The translations under genes were made by a program, and so were the position numbers. From Bacteroidales bacterium (GTDB lineage Bacteria; Bacteroidota; Bacteroidia; Bacteroidales; UBA932): a stretch of DNA of 64,000 bases. The stretch covers positions 1-64,000 of the forward strand of contig SUYU01000006.1 in assembly GCA_015060245.1 (NCBI GenBank). Reading direction: 5' to 3'. Shown piece after piece: positions 44,227 through 53,615 of the stretch (positions within the stretch are counted from its first letter, which is position 1; every line of letters starts with the position of its first letter). A model generated the notes under the pieces. The model made no database searches. It was not told the origin of the DNA and saw only the letters and a list, made by a program, of their open reading frames with translations.

Positions 44227-45780
44227 TTAAAATCTGATGCCGACAGAGAGCAGCAGTTTCCAGTTGCCAAATCTGTTCTGGCCTACAGGGGCAGTAGTTA
44301 TTGTTGTTCCGTTGTCTGTAATGTCGTCATACAACTGGAAACTCTCCTCGCTCTTCTTTATCTGCTGCTGGTAAGCGAGATCGGCAAAGAAGCCTCCCTC
44401 TGATGCGTAACCCAAACCCAATGATCCTATCTGGATTGTGGTGTTGTCATATTTGTATCCGCTTGTATAATATTGGTATCCGGCTCTTACTGCAAATGCA
44501 GGATTGATCCTCACCTCGGCACCTGCCCTGATTATGTCAGATGATCTGAACTCTCTTCTTATAGCCTCATTCTCATCGTAGAAGGCCATTGTGTAGTTGT
44601 CATCAATCATCTTCATCCTTGAATAGTTTGCACTCTCATAATCAATGCTTATTGCAGCCACGCTGCCAAAAGTGTATGCCGCTCCAATATTCCATCTGAA
44701 TGGAGTATTTATTCTGTAGTCGTATGTTCCAAGAGGTGATGCTATCCATTGAGAGTAGCCGTCTGTAAATTCAGACTCCATGGTCTCTTCGTACTCCTCA
44801 TGAAGATACATCCATGTCGGGGTGGAGATGCTGGCTCCCAATCTCAAGCCTGCAACCGGCAGATAGATTATGCCGGCTTTAAGGTTGAATCCGGTGCCTG
44901 ATGTAGTATAGTTGTAGTTGTGTCTGAAACTGCTGAAACCGCTCTGGAACTGGCCGGGGTTCACAGCCCTTTCAGAATACATTTCATTGTGTTTGTACCA
45001 GATGCTTACAATTCCAAGGTTTACACCAAAGAAGAGTTTGTCTGATATGTTGCCGCCAAAGTTGAGAACAGCCTCTGATGTGTTGCCAATGGTCTCCTTA
45101 AGATAGAACTGCTCAAGTTCACCGCCCGGTACAATTGAATAGCCGTCGAGGTTTTCGGTTGCACCCTTGTAGTAGGAATCGGAATCGGGAAGTGTATCAA
45201 GGAGTGAGGTGTTCCATCCCAGAATTGAGGTCCATGAACCGCTGCCGCCATAGAACGGGTCGTTGTAGTCATTCATGTCCATATCTGGAGCATATACTCC
45301 GTTTGTCCTCTGGGCAAGGCTGCCAAGCCAACTGCTCTCTGCTGTCCGGCCATAGGCACCTGTGCGTGATGTATAGTTGTTTGTTCTGTTGAAGGCAATG
45401 CCAAGATTCCAGTTTACAAGTCCGTAACCACGTCTGCCGGTCTCAAAAGAGGCAAGGTATCCAAAGTTTGAGAATCCAAAGCGGGTCTTGTTCTCATCGG
45501 TTGTGCTTCCAAGGTACTCAACCGAACTGTTGGCAGTGGTAAGGGTAGGGGTAATTACAAACTCATGATATCTGTATACACCCGAGGCTGCCGGATTTAT
45601 GGAAATGTTACCCATGTCGCCACCCAAAGCCACAGAGGCATTTCCCATGGCAACACTTCGTGCAGTACCCTCATTGAACTGCTGCGAATATCTGTAGGCA
45701 TCCCACATGTTCTGCGCATGCAGAGTGCTGCCGAGCAACATTGCGGCTGATAGAGCCAAAAATATTCTTATCTTTCTCAT
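44227..45780 (-). CDS. FadL-like outer-membrane barrel protein
   Basis: 517 residues with a signal peptide (LLGSTLHAQN). NNMWDAYRYSQQFNEGTARSVAMGNA is typical of the FadL/OmpP1-like proteins in Bacteroidetes (often called hemin receptor or outer membrane protein transport protein). Strong alternating strands follow, and the protein ends in LLLSVGIRF with a terminal Phe, the classic outer-membrane signal. It probably transports a hydrophobic substrate, not identified here. The GYYP lipoprotein lies upstream with a 40-bp gap. Confidence 0.82.
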   Translation of the reverse strand: MRKIRIFLALSAAMLLGSTLHAQNMWDAYRYSQQFNEGTARSVAMGNASVALGGDMGNISINPAASGVYRYHEFVITPTLTTANSSVEYLGSTTDENKTRFGFSNFGYLASFETGRRGYGLVNWNLGIAFNRTNNYTSRTGAYGRTAESSWLGSLAQRTNGVYAPDMDMNDYNDPFYGGSGSWTSILGWNTSLLDTLPDSDSYYKGATENLDGYSIVPGGELEQFYLKETIGNTSEAVLNFGGNISDKLFFGVNLGIVSIWYKHNEMYSERAVNPGQFQSGFSSFRHNYNYTTSGTGFNLKAGIIYLPVAGLRLGASISTPTWMYLHEEYEETMESEFTDGYSQWIASPLGTYDYRINTPFRWNIGAAYTFGSVAAISIDYESANYSRMKMIDDNYTMAFYDENEAIRREFRSSDIIRAGAEVRINPAFAVRAGYQYYTSGYKYDNTTIQIGSLGLGYASEGGFFADLAYQQQIKKSEESFQLYDDITDNGTTITTAPVGQNRFGNWKLLLSVGIRF

Positions 45781-45820
45781 AATTTCAAATGTTAGTAGTT
45801 AAAAGGTATGCTCTCCAATA

Positions 45821-46927
45821 CTATCTTCTGTATGATGAACCGCCCGATCTGCCGCCTCCTCCGGAGGAGTTGTTGCTCCTGTATGAACCGGAATTGTTGT
45901 ACCCCGATGATGAGTTCCTGTTGAATGTCGCAGATGAGTTGCTGCCGCTTTGCGGCTGTGTGCTCCTTCTTCCATAAGAGGTACCTTGCGGATTTGTGCG
46001 GTTCTCCTGTCTTGTTGCAGTCTCGTTGCGTTTTACCTCCGTAGCGGATCTGCGGTATCTGCTTCCCCCATTGCTTCCCGACGGTGCTGTGGCAGATGAC
46101 ACATTGTCATTCCTGCCGTTGCCCCTGACCTGTGTCATGGAGGCATCCCTTCTCATATAACTTCCTCCGCTCCTGCGGACACTGCTGTTGGAATTGCCGC
46201 TGCCGTTTTCACGTTTGCCGTAGTAGACGTCCCTGCCGCCTCCGTGGTGTGGCGGTACAGGATAGTATCCGGGATAATAACCGGGGTAATAACCTGGATA
46301 GTAGCCGGGATAATAACCAGGGTAGTAACCGGGACCCCACCAAGTGTCGTACCAGCCATAACTGTAGTACCATGGATCATACCATCCGCTGCCATAATAC
46401 CAAGGGTCATACCAGCCGTAATAAGGGCGGTAGTGGAATGACGGGCCCCACCATGAGTAGTAGCCTCCCCAGTATGGACTGTACCATCCGTGTACGGAAG
46501 ATGCCCAATAAGGACGATACCAGCCGTCATAATAAGATGCTCCCATATTTATATTTACTGTATACAAAGGTGAGTTGTACTTCTGGGTACGGGTCATATA
46601 ACTCTCCATATCGTCAGTAAGCAGATAGGTCTTGTATGGATTATAGTCTATTGTTACAGTGTTGGTGTCTCCAATATATATTGTCTCGACACCAGTACTT
46701 GAGTCAAAGTTATGGTGCTGTGATTTGCCCAAGGCTCTATTTGTCTCCTCTTTAAGTTCCTCAAATTCATTTTTTGCCAGAGCCGCCCTCCTGGTCTGAT
46801 CTTCGTCAGGCTTATAGTAAATGCCGTTTACAAAACCCTGGGAGCCATATGATGCACGGTTGGCTGTAGCGCAGGAAAACAAAAACAGGCTTCCTGTCAA
46901 TAATGCAAATAAAATATTGTTTCTCAT
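45821..46927 (-). CDS. Tyr/Gly/Pro-repeat lipoprotein
   Basis: 368 residues with a lipoprotein signal (FLFSCATAN). The first about 120 residues are ordinary (VETIYIGDTNTVTIDYNPYKTYLL). Then comes an aromatic, repeat-rich segment (YRPYWASSVHGWYSPYWGG; a run of GYYP five to six times) and a low-complexity Ser/Asn/Arg/Gly C terminus. It has no recognised catalytic domain. Tyr/Trp-rich repeats suggest a structural or adhesive surface protein. A consensus promoter precedes it and the FadL-like gene follows, suggesting a shared transcript. Confidence 0.78.
   Translation of the reverse strand: MRNNILFALLTGSLFLFSCATANRASYGSQGFVNGIYYKPDEDQTRRAALAKNEFEELKEETNRALGKSQHHNFDSSTGVETIYIGDTNTVTIDYNPYKTYLLTDDMESYMTRTQKYNSPLYTVNINMGASYYDGWYRPYWASSVHGWYSPYWGGYYSWWGPSFHYRPYYGWYDPWYYGSGWYDPWYYSYGWYDTWWGPGYYPGYYPGYYPGYYPGYYPGYYPVPPHHGGGRDVYYGKRENGSGNSNSSVRRSGGSYMRRDASMTQVRGNGRNDNVSSATAPSGSNGGSRYRRSATEVKRNETATRQENRTNPQGTSYGRRSTQPQSGSNSSATFNRNSSSGYNNSGSYRSNNSSGGGGRSGGSSYRR
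46261..46334 (-). repeat. 12-nt in-frame repeat encoding GYYP
   Basis: Six degenerate 12-nt units on the plus strand read CCGG(G/A)(A/T)(A/T)A(T/G)AA-like; on the coding strand they give GYYPGYYPGYYP. The period keeps frame, as with the other arrays in this window. Confidence 0.8.
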
Positions 46928-46954
46928 TTTACCTCCGTGTTTTAATTTATTTTG

Positions 46955-46962
46955 TATTTTTG
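46955..46962 (+). promoter_or_regulatory. Probable -7 element for proS
   Basis: TATTTTTG matches TAnnTTTG, 53 bp before the proS start; no good -33 partner is seen. It is beside the divergent promoter of the GYYP lipoprotein. Confidence 0.45.
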
Positions 46963-46975
46963 TGGCTTATTAAGA

Positions 46976-47007
46976 CAAATGTATCAAAAATTATTCCAAA
47001 TATCAAA
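46976..47007 (-). promoter_or_regulatory. Bacteroidetes-type promoter of the GYYP lipoprotein
   Basis: On the minus strand, TTTG (plus 47004-47007), 20 bp, TACATTTG (plus 46976-46983). It is 48 bp before the start codon at 46927 and overlaps the proS leader. Confidence 0.75.
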
Positions 47008-47015
47008 ACAGAGAT

Positions 47016-48494
47016 ATGGCAAAAGAGGTAATCAGCAGAGAAGAAAATTATTCACAGTGGTACAATAATTTGGTGACCAAGGCTGACTTGGCCGAAAATT
47101 CGGCTGTCAGGGGATGTATGGTAATCAAACCTTACGGATATGCAATATGGGAAAAGATGCAGGCGCAACTTGACAAGATGTTCAAGGAGACCGGTCATCA
47201 GAATGCATATTTCCCGCTTTTCATTCCAAAGTCATTCTTGAGCAGGGAGGCAGAGCATGTTGAAGGTTTTGCAAAGGAGTGTGCAGTAGTTACACACCAC
47301 AGACTTATGGTTGATCCTGAAGGTACTGGTGTTGTAGTTGACCCGAGTGCAAAATTGGAGGAGGAACTTATTGTAAGACCTACATCTGAAACAATTATCT
47401 GGAATACATATAAAAACTGGATTACTTCATATAGGGATCTTCCTATTCTTTGCAACCAATGGGCAAACGTGGTAAGATGGGAGATGCGTACCCGCCTTTT
47501 CTTGCGTACAGCGGAGTTCTTGTGGCAGGAGGGCCATACAGCGCATGCTACAAGAGAGGAGGCCATTGAGGAGACAGAGAAGATGGTAAATGTATATGCC
47601 AAATTTGCAAGGGAGTATATGGCTGTTCCTGTGGTTGTGGGCAAAAAGTCTGCAAACGAGAGATTTGCCGGTGCACTTGATACTTTGTGCATTGAGGCTA
47701 TGATGCAGGATGGAAAGGCTTTGCAGGCAGGTACATCACATTTCCTCGGACAGAACTTTGCAAAGGCATTTGATGTCAAATATTCAACAAAAGAGGGGAC
47801 TCTTGATTATGTCTGGGCAACTTCATGGGGCGTTTCAACAAGATTGATGGGTGCGCTCATTATGGCACACAGCGATGACAGCGGATTGGTATTGCCTCCA
47901 AAATTGGCTCCTATCCATGTGGTGATGGTACCTATCTTCAAGACAGATGAGGAGCACAAGGCTGTAGTTGCAAAGATGGAGGAACTGAAGGCAGGATTGG
48001 AGAAGAATGGACTTACAGTAAAGATTGATGACAGGGATAATGTAAGAAGCGGATTCAAGTTTGCAGAGTGGGAGTTGAAGGGTGTTCCTGTACGTATTGC
48101 AATAGGTCCAAGAGATTTGCAGAACAACACAGTTGAGGTTGCAAGAAGAGATACACTTACAAAAGAGTCAATGTCTGCAGATGCGGTAGTGGAGCACGTT
48201 ACAGCACTTATGGACAAGATCCAGGAGAATATCTACAACAAGGCTTTGGAGTTCAGGGCAAGCAAGACCTACGTGGTTGATACATGGGAAGAGTTCAAGG
48301 AGAAGATTGAGGAGGGCGGATTCCTTCTTTGCCACTGGGACGGCACTACTGAAACCGAAGAGAAGATCAAGGAGGAGACAAAAGCAACCATCCGTTGCAT
48401 TCCTATGGATACCAACGTGATTATGGAGGAGGGCAAATGCATCTACTCCGGAAAACCGTCAAAACAGAGAGTAATATTTGCAAGATCATACTAA
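47016..48494 (+). CDS. proS: Prolyl-tRNA synthetase (archaeal/eukaryotic type)
   Basis: 492 residues, the short ProS form without the editing INS domain. Class II motifs: [27 protein letters not shown] (motif 1 area), [14 protein letters not shown] (motif 2/3 region), and the anticodon-binding domain with [23 protein letters not shown]. The C terminus ends in [11 protein letters not shown], as expected for this type, with a terminal Tyr. It charges tRNA-Pro. It is followed by an unknown gene with an 18-bp gap. Confidence 0.97.
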   Translation: MAKEVISREENYSQWYNNLVTKADLAENSAVRGCMVIKPYGYAIWEKMQAQLDKMFKETGHQNAYFPLFIPKSFLSREAEHVEGFAKECAVVTHHRLMVDPEGTGVVVDPSAKLEEELIVRPTSETIIWNTYKNWITSYRDLPILCNQWANVVRWEMRTRLFLRTAEFLWQEGHTAHATREEAIEETEKMVNVYAKFAREYMAVPVVVGKKSANERFAGALDTLCIEAMMQDGKALQAGTSHFLGQNFAKAFDVKYSTKEGTLDYVWATSWGVSTRLMGALIMAHSDDSGLVLPPKLAPIHVVMVPIFKTDEEHKAVVAKMEELKAGLEKNGLTVKIDDRDNVRSGFKFAEWELKGVPVRIAIGPRDLQNNTVEVARRDTLTKESMSADAVVEHVTALMDKIQENIYNKALEFRASKTYVVDTWEEFKEKIEEGGFLLCHWDGTTETEEKIKEETKATIRCIPMDTNVIMEEGKCIYSGKPSKQRVIFARSY

Positions 48495-48512
48495 TCAATA
48501 AATAGAGAAAAA

Positions 48513-49226
48513 ATGGCAGCAGACCCGTTACCGAAGCAGCAGCAGATTGTAAAGGAATTGAAGGAAAAGGCCTTTATGAAGGCCAATATATACGATCAGG
48601 CTCTTGAAGTCTTCAACCAGTTGAAAGAGGTGCTCAGCGAGATGAGCAACGACCTCAATGAGATGCTGGATGACACTACCCAGCACAACCGCAGGATAAG
48701 GTTGGAGTACAGGGATAGAGGAAAATTCGAGGCAGAGTTGAAATTTGCAGATGATGTCCTCATCTTCAGTATGCATACCGATATCTTCCAGTTTGACAAG
48801 GACCATTCAATATGGAAGACCAGTTATGTCAAACAGGACAAGTTCAACTCATATTGTGGAGTCATAAGTGTATACAACTTCCTCTCCGATTCATTGAAAT
48901 ACAACAGGACTGAGGATTTGGGCTACCTGGTTGCCAGAATGTTTTTGAACAAGGACAAATTCTTCTTCATAGAGGGTAAAAGACAGAAACGCCAGAAGGT
49001 GTCGGAGTTCGGCAAGTACCCTCTTACGAAGGAGGAACTTATAAATTTTGTTGAGTCGGCAATGTTGTACTCGTTGTCATTTGACCTTCTTGTACCTCCA
49101 TATGACCTTGTAAAGGTTGCATCTGTAGACCAGATCAATGCAAAGATAGAGAGTTCAAGGATGCAGACCGGCAAACGTATGGGTTACAAGTATAATTCCG
49201 ACGATGTATTGGAGTTGGCAGAATGA
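48513..49226 (+). CDS. Conserved protein of unknown function
   Basis: 237 residues, no signal peptide. A helical N terminus (KQQQIVKELKEKAFMKANIYDQALEVFNQLKEVLSEM) is followed by a mixed region with RRIRLEYRDRGKFEAELKFADDVLIFSMHTDIF and VSEFGKYPLTKEELINFVE. I do not recognise a characterised family; the orderly amphipathic pattern suggests a real cytoplasmic protein. It ends with ATGA overlapping the next gene by 4 bp, so it is translationally coupled with the DUF3078 protein. Confidence 0.75.
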   Translation: MAADPLPKQQQIVKELKEKAFMKANIYDQALEVFNQLKEVLSEMSNDLNEMLDDTTQHNRRIRLEYRDRGKFEAELKFADDVLIFSMHTDIFQFDKDHSIWKTSYVKQDKFNSYCGVISVYNFLSDSLKYNRTEDLGYLVARMFLNKDKFFFIEGKRQKRQKVSEFGKYPLTKEELINFVESAMLYSLSFDLLVPPYDLVKVASVDQINAKIESSRMQTGKRMGYKYNSDDVLELAE

Positions 49227-50239
49227 ATCGTAGCATTTTAACATATCTTATTGTTTTTCTGCTTCTTCCTGTTATGGCAGATGCACAGTTCATCTCCAAG
49301 GAGAAAAAGGAGAAGAAGGAGGTTGTTGTGGTATCGGGCCTCAACAGCGAGCAGGAGTTGTGTAGGGTAATAGGATCAAAGTTTGCAGTGCCTACTGTAA
49401 ACTATGAGCCGGTGACACCTCCAAAATTCTGGAAAAAAGGAATCCTTACCGAGATAGGCTTCTCACAGGTTTCATTGACCAACTGGGCAGCCGGTGGATC
49501 GGGTTCGGTGGCACTAAATACCTATGTAAATGCCCATATCAACTATGCCAAAGGCAATATGTATTGGGAGAACAGGGGCCAGTTTACTTATGGTTTTGTG
49601 CAGTCTTTCCAGGATGGCTACAGAAAGAGCAGCGACAAGATTGTGCTGGACAGCAAGTTCGGTTACAGGGCTGTTGACAAGTTCTATTTCTCGGCAGTCT
49701 TCAACTTTACATCGCAGTTCTCCCCAGGTTTCAAATATGCGTCTGACGGTACCGCCACAATGGTATCAAAGATGTTTGCGCCGGCATATATGTCACTGGG
49801 TCTCGGTATTGACTACAAGCCGGGAAAAGGAGAGGTCTTCTCACTCAACTTCGCACCTCTTACAGGTTCTACTGTAATTGTTACAGATTCATTGTTGAGG
49901 GCAAGGTACAGCAATGCTCCGGATGAGGCAGTGAGATTTGAACTTGGTGCGCAGTTGACGGCAAACCTCAAGTATGAGATATTCAAGAACTGCAAATTGA
50001 CCACAACGCTCAATCTCTTTTCAGATTATCTGAATAAACCTCAGAATGTGCAGATCAAGTGGGATTTCAGGGCTGATTTGAAGATCAACAAGTTCTTGAG
50101 TTCATCTTTAAGGACCAACCTTATTTATGATGACAAGATTCTCATTGCAGACAAGAATGGCCATTCTGCACCTCGTGTCCAGTTCCAGGAGATCTTTAGT
50201 CTCTCATTCACATATACGTTCGGCGAGTTTGTAAAATAG
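49223..50239 (+). CDS. DUF3078 outer-membrane-like protein
   Basis: 338 residues with a signal peptide (LLPVMADAQF). The SQVSLTNWAAGGSGSVALN block is the DUF3078 hallmark, followed by beta-barrel-like strands (YWENRGQFTYGFVQSFQDGYRKSSDK). DUF3078 proteins are Bacteroidetes outer-membrane or periplasmic proteins of unknown role. It is coupled to the upstream unknown gene and lies 5 bp before tilS. Confidence 0.88.
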   Translation: MNRSILTYLIVFLLLPVMADAQFISKEKKEKKEVVVVSGLNSEQELCRVIGSKFAVPTVNYEPVTPPKFWKKGILTEIGFSQVSLTNWAAGGSGSVALNTYVNAHINYAKGNMYWENRGQFTYGFVQSFQDGYRKSSDKIVLDSKFGYRAVDKFYFSAVFNFTSQFSPGFKYASDGTATMVSKMFAPAYMSLGLGIDYKPGKGEVFSLNFAPLTGSTVIVTDSLLRARYSNAPDEAVRFELGAQLTANLKYEIFKNCKLTTTLNLFSDYLNKPQNVQIKWDFRADLKINKFLSSSLRTNLIYDDKILIADKNGHSAPRVQFQEIFSLSFTYTFGEFVK

Positions 50240-50244
50240 CCGTT

Positions 50245-51699
50245 ATGCAATACAGGTTCAATAAGCATATGGAGCAGTTGCTTCCCTCTTTGGACAGGCA
50301 ACTCAGAATTCTTGTAGCCGTAAGCGGCGGGGCTGATTCCATGTGTCTTCTTGAACTTTTACGTCGTTCAGACCTTGATATTGCAATTTCGGTAGCGCAT
50401 GTCAATTTTCATCTCAGGGGCGAGGAGAGCAATGCAGATGAGGCGTTTGTAAGGGAATGGGCGGCTTCCCACTCAATTGAGTGTCATGTAATGGAGGCCG
50501 ATACTGTTGCCTATGCAAAGAGCAACTCCCTCTCAATAGAGATGGCGGCCCGGGAGATAAGGTACAATTGGTTCAATGCCCTAAAAAAGAACCATTCATA
50601 TGATTTCATTGCCGTTGCCCACCATGCAAATGACAATGCGGAGACGCTTCTGCTCAATCTTGTAAGGGGAGCAGGAATTGATGGAATAGGCGGTATGAAG
50701 GAGATTGATTCAGCCCGTTCGCTCATAAGGCCACTTCTTGGCTCTTCCCGACAGGAGATTGAAAACTTTCTCTCAAAGAATGCAATACCTTACAGAACAG
50801 ACCACACAAACCTTGAGAGTGATTTTGCAAGAAACAGAATACGCAACCAGGTAGTTCCCCAACTTGAGAAGATAAACCCGTCAGTAGTGCAGGTTCTCAA
50901 CCGCGACATGAAGTATTTTGCGGCGGCATCGTCAATCCTTGAAGAGTTGGCGCAGCAGAAGAGAGTGCTGCTCTGCAATGGGCAACTCAACAGTGAGGTT
51001 CCATTGATAAGGGACATAAAAAGCACTATTGCAAGGGCCTATATTCTCAAAATGCTCAAGCCGCACCATCAGTTCCATATATCAGTGGAGCAACTGCTTA
51101 AGGAAAAGGAGCATGCATACTGGCTGCATCAGTTCCTCAAGGAGTGCCGTTTCAACTCTGCACAGACCGATGACCTTGCGGGCTCACTCGGCAATGATAC
51201 GCTCAAGCGCATAGTATCACCGACTCATACGGCTGTAAAGGAGAGGGGTTATATAAAGGTGTACTGCAATTCAATTCTGGCCCTGGAGCCGTCAATGGTC
51301 ATTGAGAACCTTGATAAACCGTTTGAGGCGCGGAGTGCATGTGGTGTGCTCGTGAGATTGGAGATGCTTCCTGCAGGTTCAGTGGATAAGGTTCCGGTTG
51401 GGGAGACCGATATAAGGCTTGTTGCAGATGCCGACCAACTTCTCTTTCCGTTGGTGTTGAGGCCTTTGCAGGCGGGCGACAGGTTCTCTCCGTTTGGGAT
51501 GCCAGGGGTAAAGAAACTCAACGATTATCTATCTGATATAAAACTTGACAACATCCTTAAAGGAAATGTCCAGGTCTTGTGCGACAGCAGTAAAAAAGAT
51601 AGCCCCGGCAATGTCGTTTGCATGCCGGGACTACAGATTTCCAACAGATACAGAGTTACAGACAAGAGCAGAATGTGCCTTGTCGTAACCCTCCGTTAA
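50245..51699 (+). CDS. tilS: tRNA(Ile)-lysidine synthetase
   Basis: 484 residues. The PP-loop VSGGADSM (S27-S32) is followed by VAHVNFHLRGEESNADEAFVREWA, VAHHANDNAETLLLNLVRGAGIDG, and the C-terminal TilS domain near LQAGDRFSPFGMPGVKKL. It modifies C34 of tRNA-Ile2 to lysidine, changing decoding from AUG to AUA. It ends 4 bp into convergent sppA. Confidence 0.95.
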   Translation: MQYRFNKHMEQLLPSLDRQLRILVAVSGGADSMCLLELLRRSDLDIAISVAHVNFHLRGEESNADEAFVREWAASHSIECHVMEADTVAYAKSNSLSIEMAAREIRYNWFNALKKNHSYDFIAVAHHANDNAETLLLNLVRGAGIDGIGGMKEIDSARSLIRPLLGSSRQEIENFLSKNAIPYRTDHTNLESDFARNRIRNQVVPQLEKINPSVVQVLNRDMKYFAAASSILEELAQQKRVLLCNGQLNSEVPLIRDIKSTIARAYILKMLKPHHQFHISVEQLLKEKEHAYWLHQFLKECRFNSAQTDDLAGSLGNDTLKRIVSPTHTAVKERGYIKVYCNSILALEPSMVIENLDKPFEARSACGVLVRLEMLPAGSVDKVPVGETDIRLVADADQLLFPLVLRPLQAGDRFSPFGMPGVKKLNDYLSDIKLDNILKGNVQVLCDSSKKDSPGNVVCMPGLQISNRYRVTDKSRMCLVVTLR

Positions 51700-53465
51700 T
51701 ATGTAAACTCATATACATAAGGCATTCTGGCGTAACTCTTTGTTCCATTGAATGAAGCAAGTTCGCCATATATCTTTTCAAACGCCTTGTAAGGCTCTGT
51801 AAGCAGATATGCAGAGGCTGATGCCTCATTAAGTTTCTCAAGGAATTTGTCCATGGACGATTTTGCGCTCGGATACTCTACAATTCTGTAATCCTCAAGA
51901 GAAACCGATGCCGCAGCGTATTGGATGGCGTCATACAGCCCGCCGCATCTGTCGGCCAATTTTATCTGAAGAGCATCGGCTCCGCTCCATATGCGTCCCT
52001 GACCTACCGAGTCAACATAAGTTGTGCTCAAATCCCTGCCCTGGGCAACAAGATCTGTGAATTTGACATAGATGTCCTCCACAAATCCCTGCATGTATTT
52101 CTGCTCCTTGATGTCAAGAGGCCTTACGCCGTTGAACATGTCTGAATGATCATTTGTGTTGATTGCTACAGTGTTGATGTCAAGGTGCTTCTTCAAGCCT
52201 TTGCCGTAGTTTATCATCAGGCTGAATACACCTATAGAGCCTGTAAGTGTTGTCCTGTTTGTAAAGATGCAGTCAGATTTTGCAGAGATCCAGTATCCGC
52301 CGCTTGCTGCATAATCTCCAAAACTTACAATAATAGGTTTTGTCTCTCTCAATAACTGCAGTTCGTGGTTAATCATTTCGGCTGCCTGTGCATCACCGCC
52401 TGGAGAGTTGACTCTGAGTACCAATGCCTTGATTGTTGAATCCTCCCTTATTTTTGTGATTGCCGGACAGAACTCTGAAGCGGTGATTCCCTCCTTGCCG
52501 CTCATGGTGATTTCGCCGTCGGCATAAAGGATGGCAATCTTCTCCTTGGCCTTGGTGTTGCTCTTTACTCTGGCCTTTGCGTACTCTGCCAATGATACCA
52601 TCTTGAGGTCTTTTTCCTTCTCAACATCAAACAGTGTACAGAGTTTCTCTCCAATGCTCTTGTATGTTACTGTCTCATCGACAAGTCCCTTGTCGAGAAG
52701 ACTCTGGGCATTGCCTATTTCGAGGTTGTCTACAAGTGAGTTGAACTCCTCTTTGGTAATCTCCCTGCTGCTGCAGATTGCATCTGACCATGTATCCCAG
52801 ATTGAGTTGAGCATAACCTGGTTCTGCTCCCTGTTGGCCTCACTTATGTTGTTTGCAATGAACTGCTCGGCTGCTGCCTTGAATTTGCCGTGTCTTATAA
52901 GTTGGAACTCAATGCCCAATCTGTCAAGAAGATCCTTGAAGAACATTATGTTCGAACTCATTCCGAGGATTTGTGCACTGCCGTCCTGTTGAATGTATAT
53001 CTTGTCTGCAACGGTTGCAAGATAGTATGCGCCCTGTGTATAGTTGGTTGCATATGCAATTACAGGTTTGCCGGACTCCCTGAACTTGACAAGGGCATTC
53101 CTTATCTCCTCCAACTGCGAGATACCTGTATTCACAGATGTCACTGTAAGGTATACAAATTTTATAGAAGGGTCTGTTGCTGCTGCCTCAATTGCCTTTA
53201 CTGCATTGAGGATTGAGAGCGATTTTGAGGCCGGTTCAAAGGAGAATGATGACAATCCGCTGAACGGGTCATCGTTTGCTCTCTCCGCTATTGGTTTTGA
53301 CATGTCAATCTTGAGGATTGCCGATTCTGGAATTACAGGTCCTGCGCTGTCGGATCCCATAGCAGCAAGTGAACCGATTATTCCAATAAACATTAACATA
53401 CATACTCCAAGGGCTATGAATGTACCTATTATAGCCGCAAGAAGTGATTTTAGGAACGATTTCAT
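51696..53465 (-). CDS. sppA: Signal peptide peptidase SppA (67K type)
   Basis: 589 residues, long-form SppA with two tandem S49-like domains. An N-terminal transmembrane helix (about 8-30) anchors it. The Lys base is K196 in RHGKFKAAAEQF and the Ser nucleophile is S388 in DYAASGGYWISA. It degrades cleaved signal peptides in the membrane. It overlaps tilS by 4 bp at its end. No complete promoter was found, although a -7-like TAACTTTG (plus 53512-53519) is present upstream. Confidence 0.93.
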   Translation of the reverse strand: MKSFLKSLLAAIIGTFIALGVCMLMFIGIIGSLAAMGSDSAGPVIPESAILKIDMSKPIAERANDDPFSGLSSFSFEPASKSLSILNAVKAIEAAATDPSIKFVYLTVTSVNTGISQLEEIRNALVKFRESGKPVIAYATNYTQGAYYLATVADKIYIQQDGSAQILGMSSNIMFFKDLLDRLGIEFQLIRHGKFKAAAEQFIANNISEANREQNQVMLNSIWDTWSDAICSSREITKEEFNSLVDNLEIGNAQSLLDKGLVDETVTYKSIGEKLCTLFDVEKEKDLKMVSLAEYAKARVKSNTKAKEKIAILYADGEITMSGKEGITASEFCPAITKIREDSTIKALVLRVNSPGGDAQAAEMINHELQLLRETKPIIVSFGDYAASGGYWISAKSDCIFTNRTTLTGSIGVFSLMINYGKGLKKHLDINTVAINTNDHSDMFNGVRPLDIKEQKYMQGFVEDIYVKFTDLVAQGRDLSTTYVDSVGQGRIWSGADALQIKLADRCGGLYDAIQYAAASVSLEDYRIVEYPSAKSSMDKFLEKLNEASASAYLLTEPYKAFEKIYGELASFNGTKSYARMPYVYEFTY

Positions 53466-53602
53466 ATATCAACTGTTTTAATATTTGCAAACTGAACTAC
53501 TCCAAGTTCCACAAAGTTATTCAAAACTTGTTTAAAGTGGCTCTAAAAATAAAAAAAATGAAAAAAAAGTTAAAATATTGGACAAATCTTGATAATTAGT
53601 GT

Positions 53603-53610
53603 TACATTTG
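53603..53610 (+). promoter_or_regulatory. Probable -7 element for the Cys-rich small protein
   Basis: TACATTTG matches TAnnTTTG. It lies 6 bp before the ATG at 53616, so a transcript starting about 7 nt after the element would be leaderless or nearly so. The -33 half is weak (ATTG 53577-53580). Confidence 0.45.
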
Positions 53611-53615
53611 TGCTT

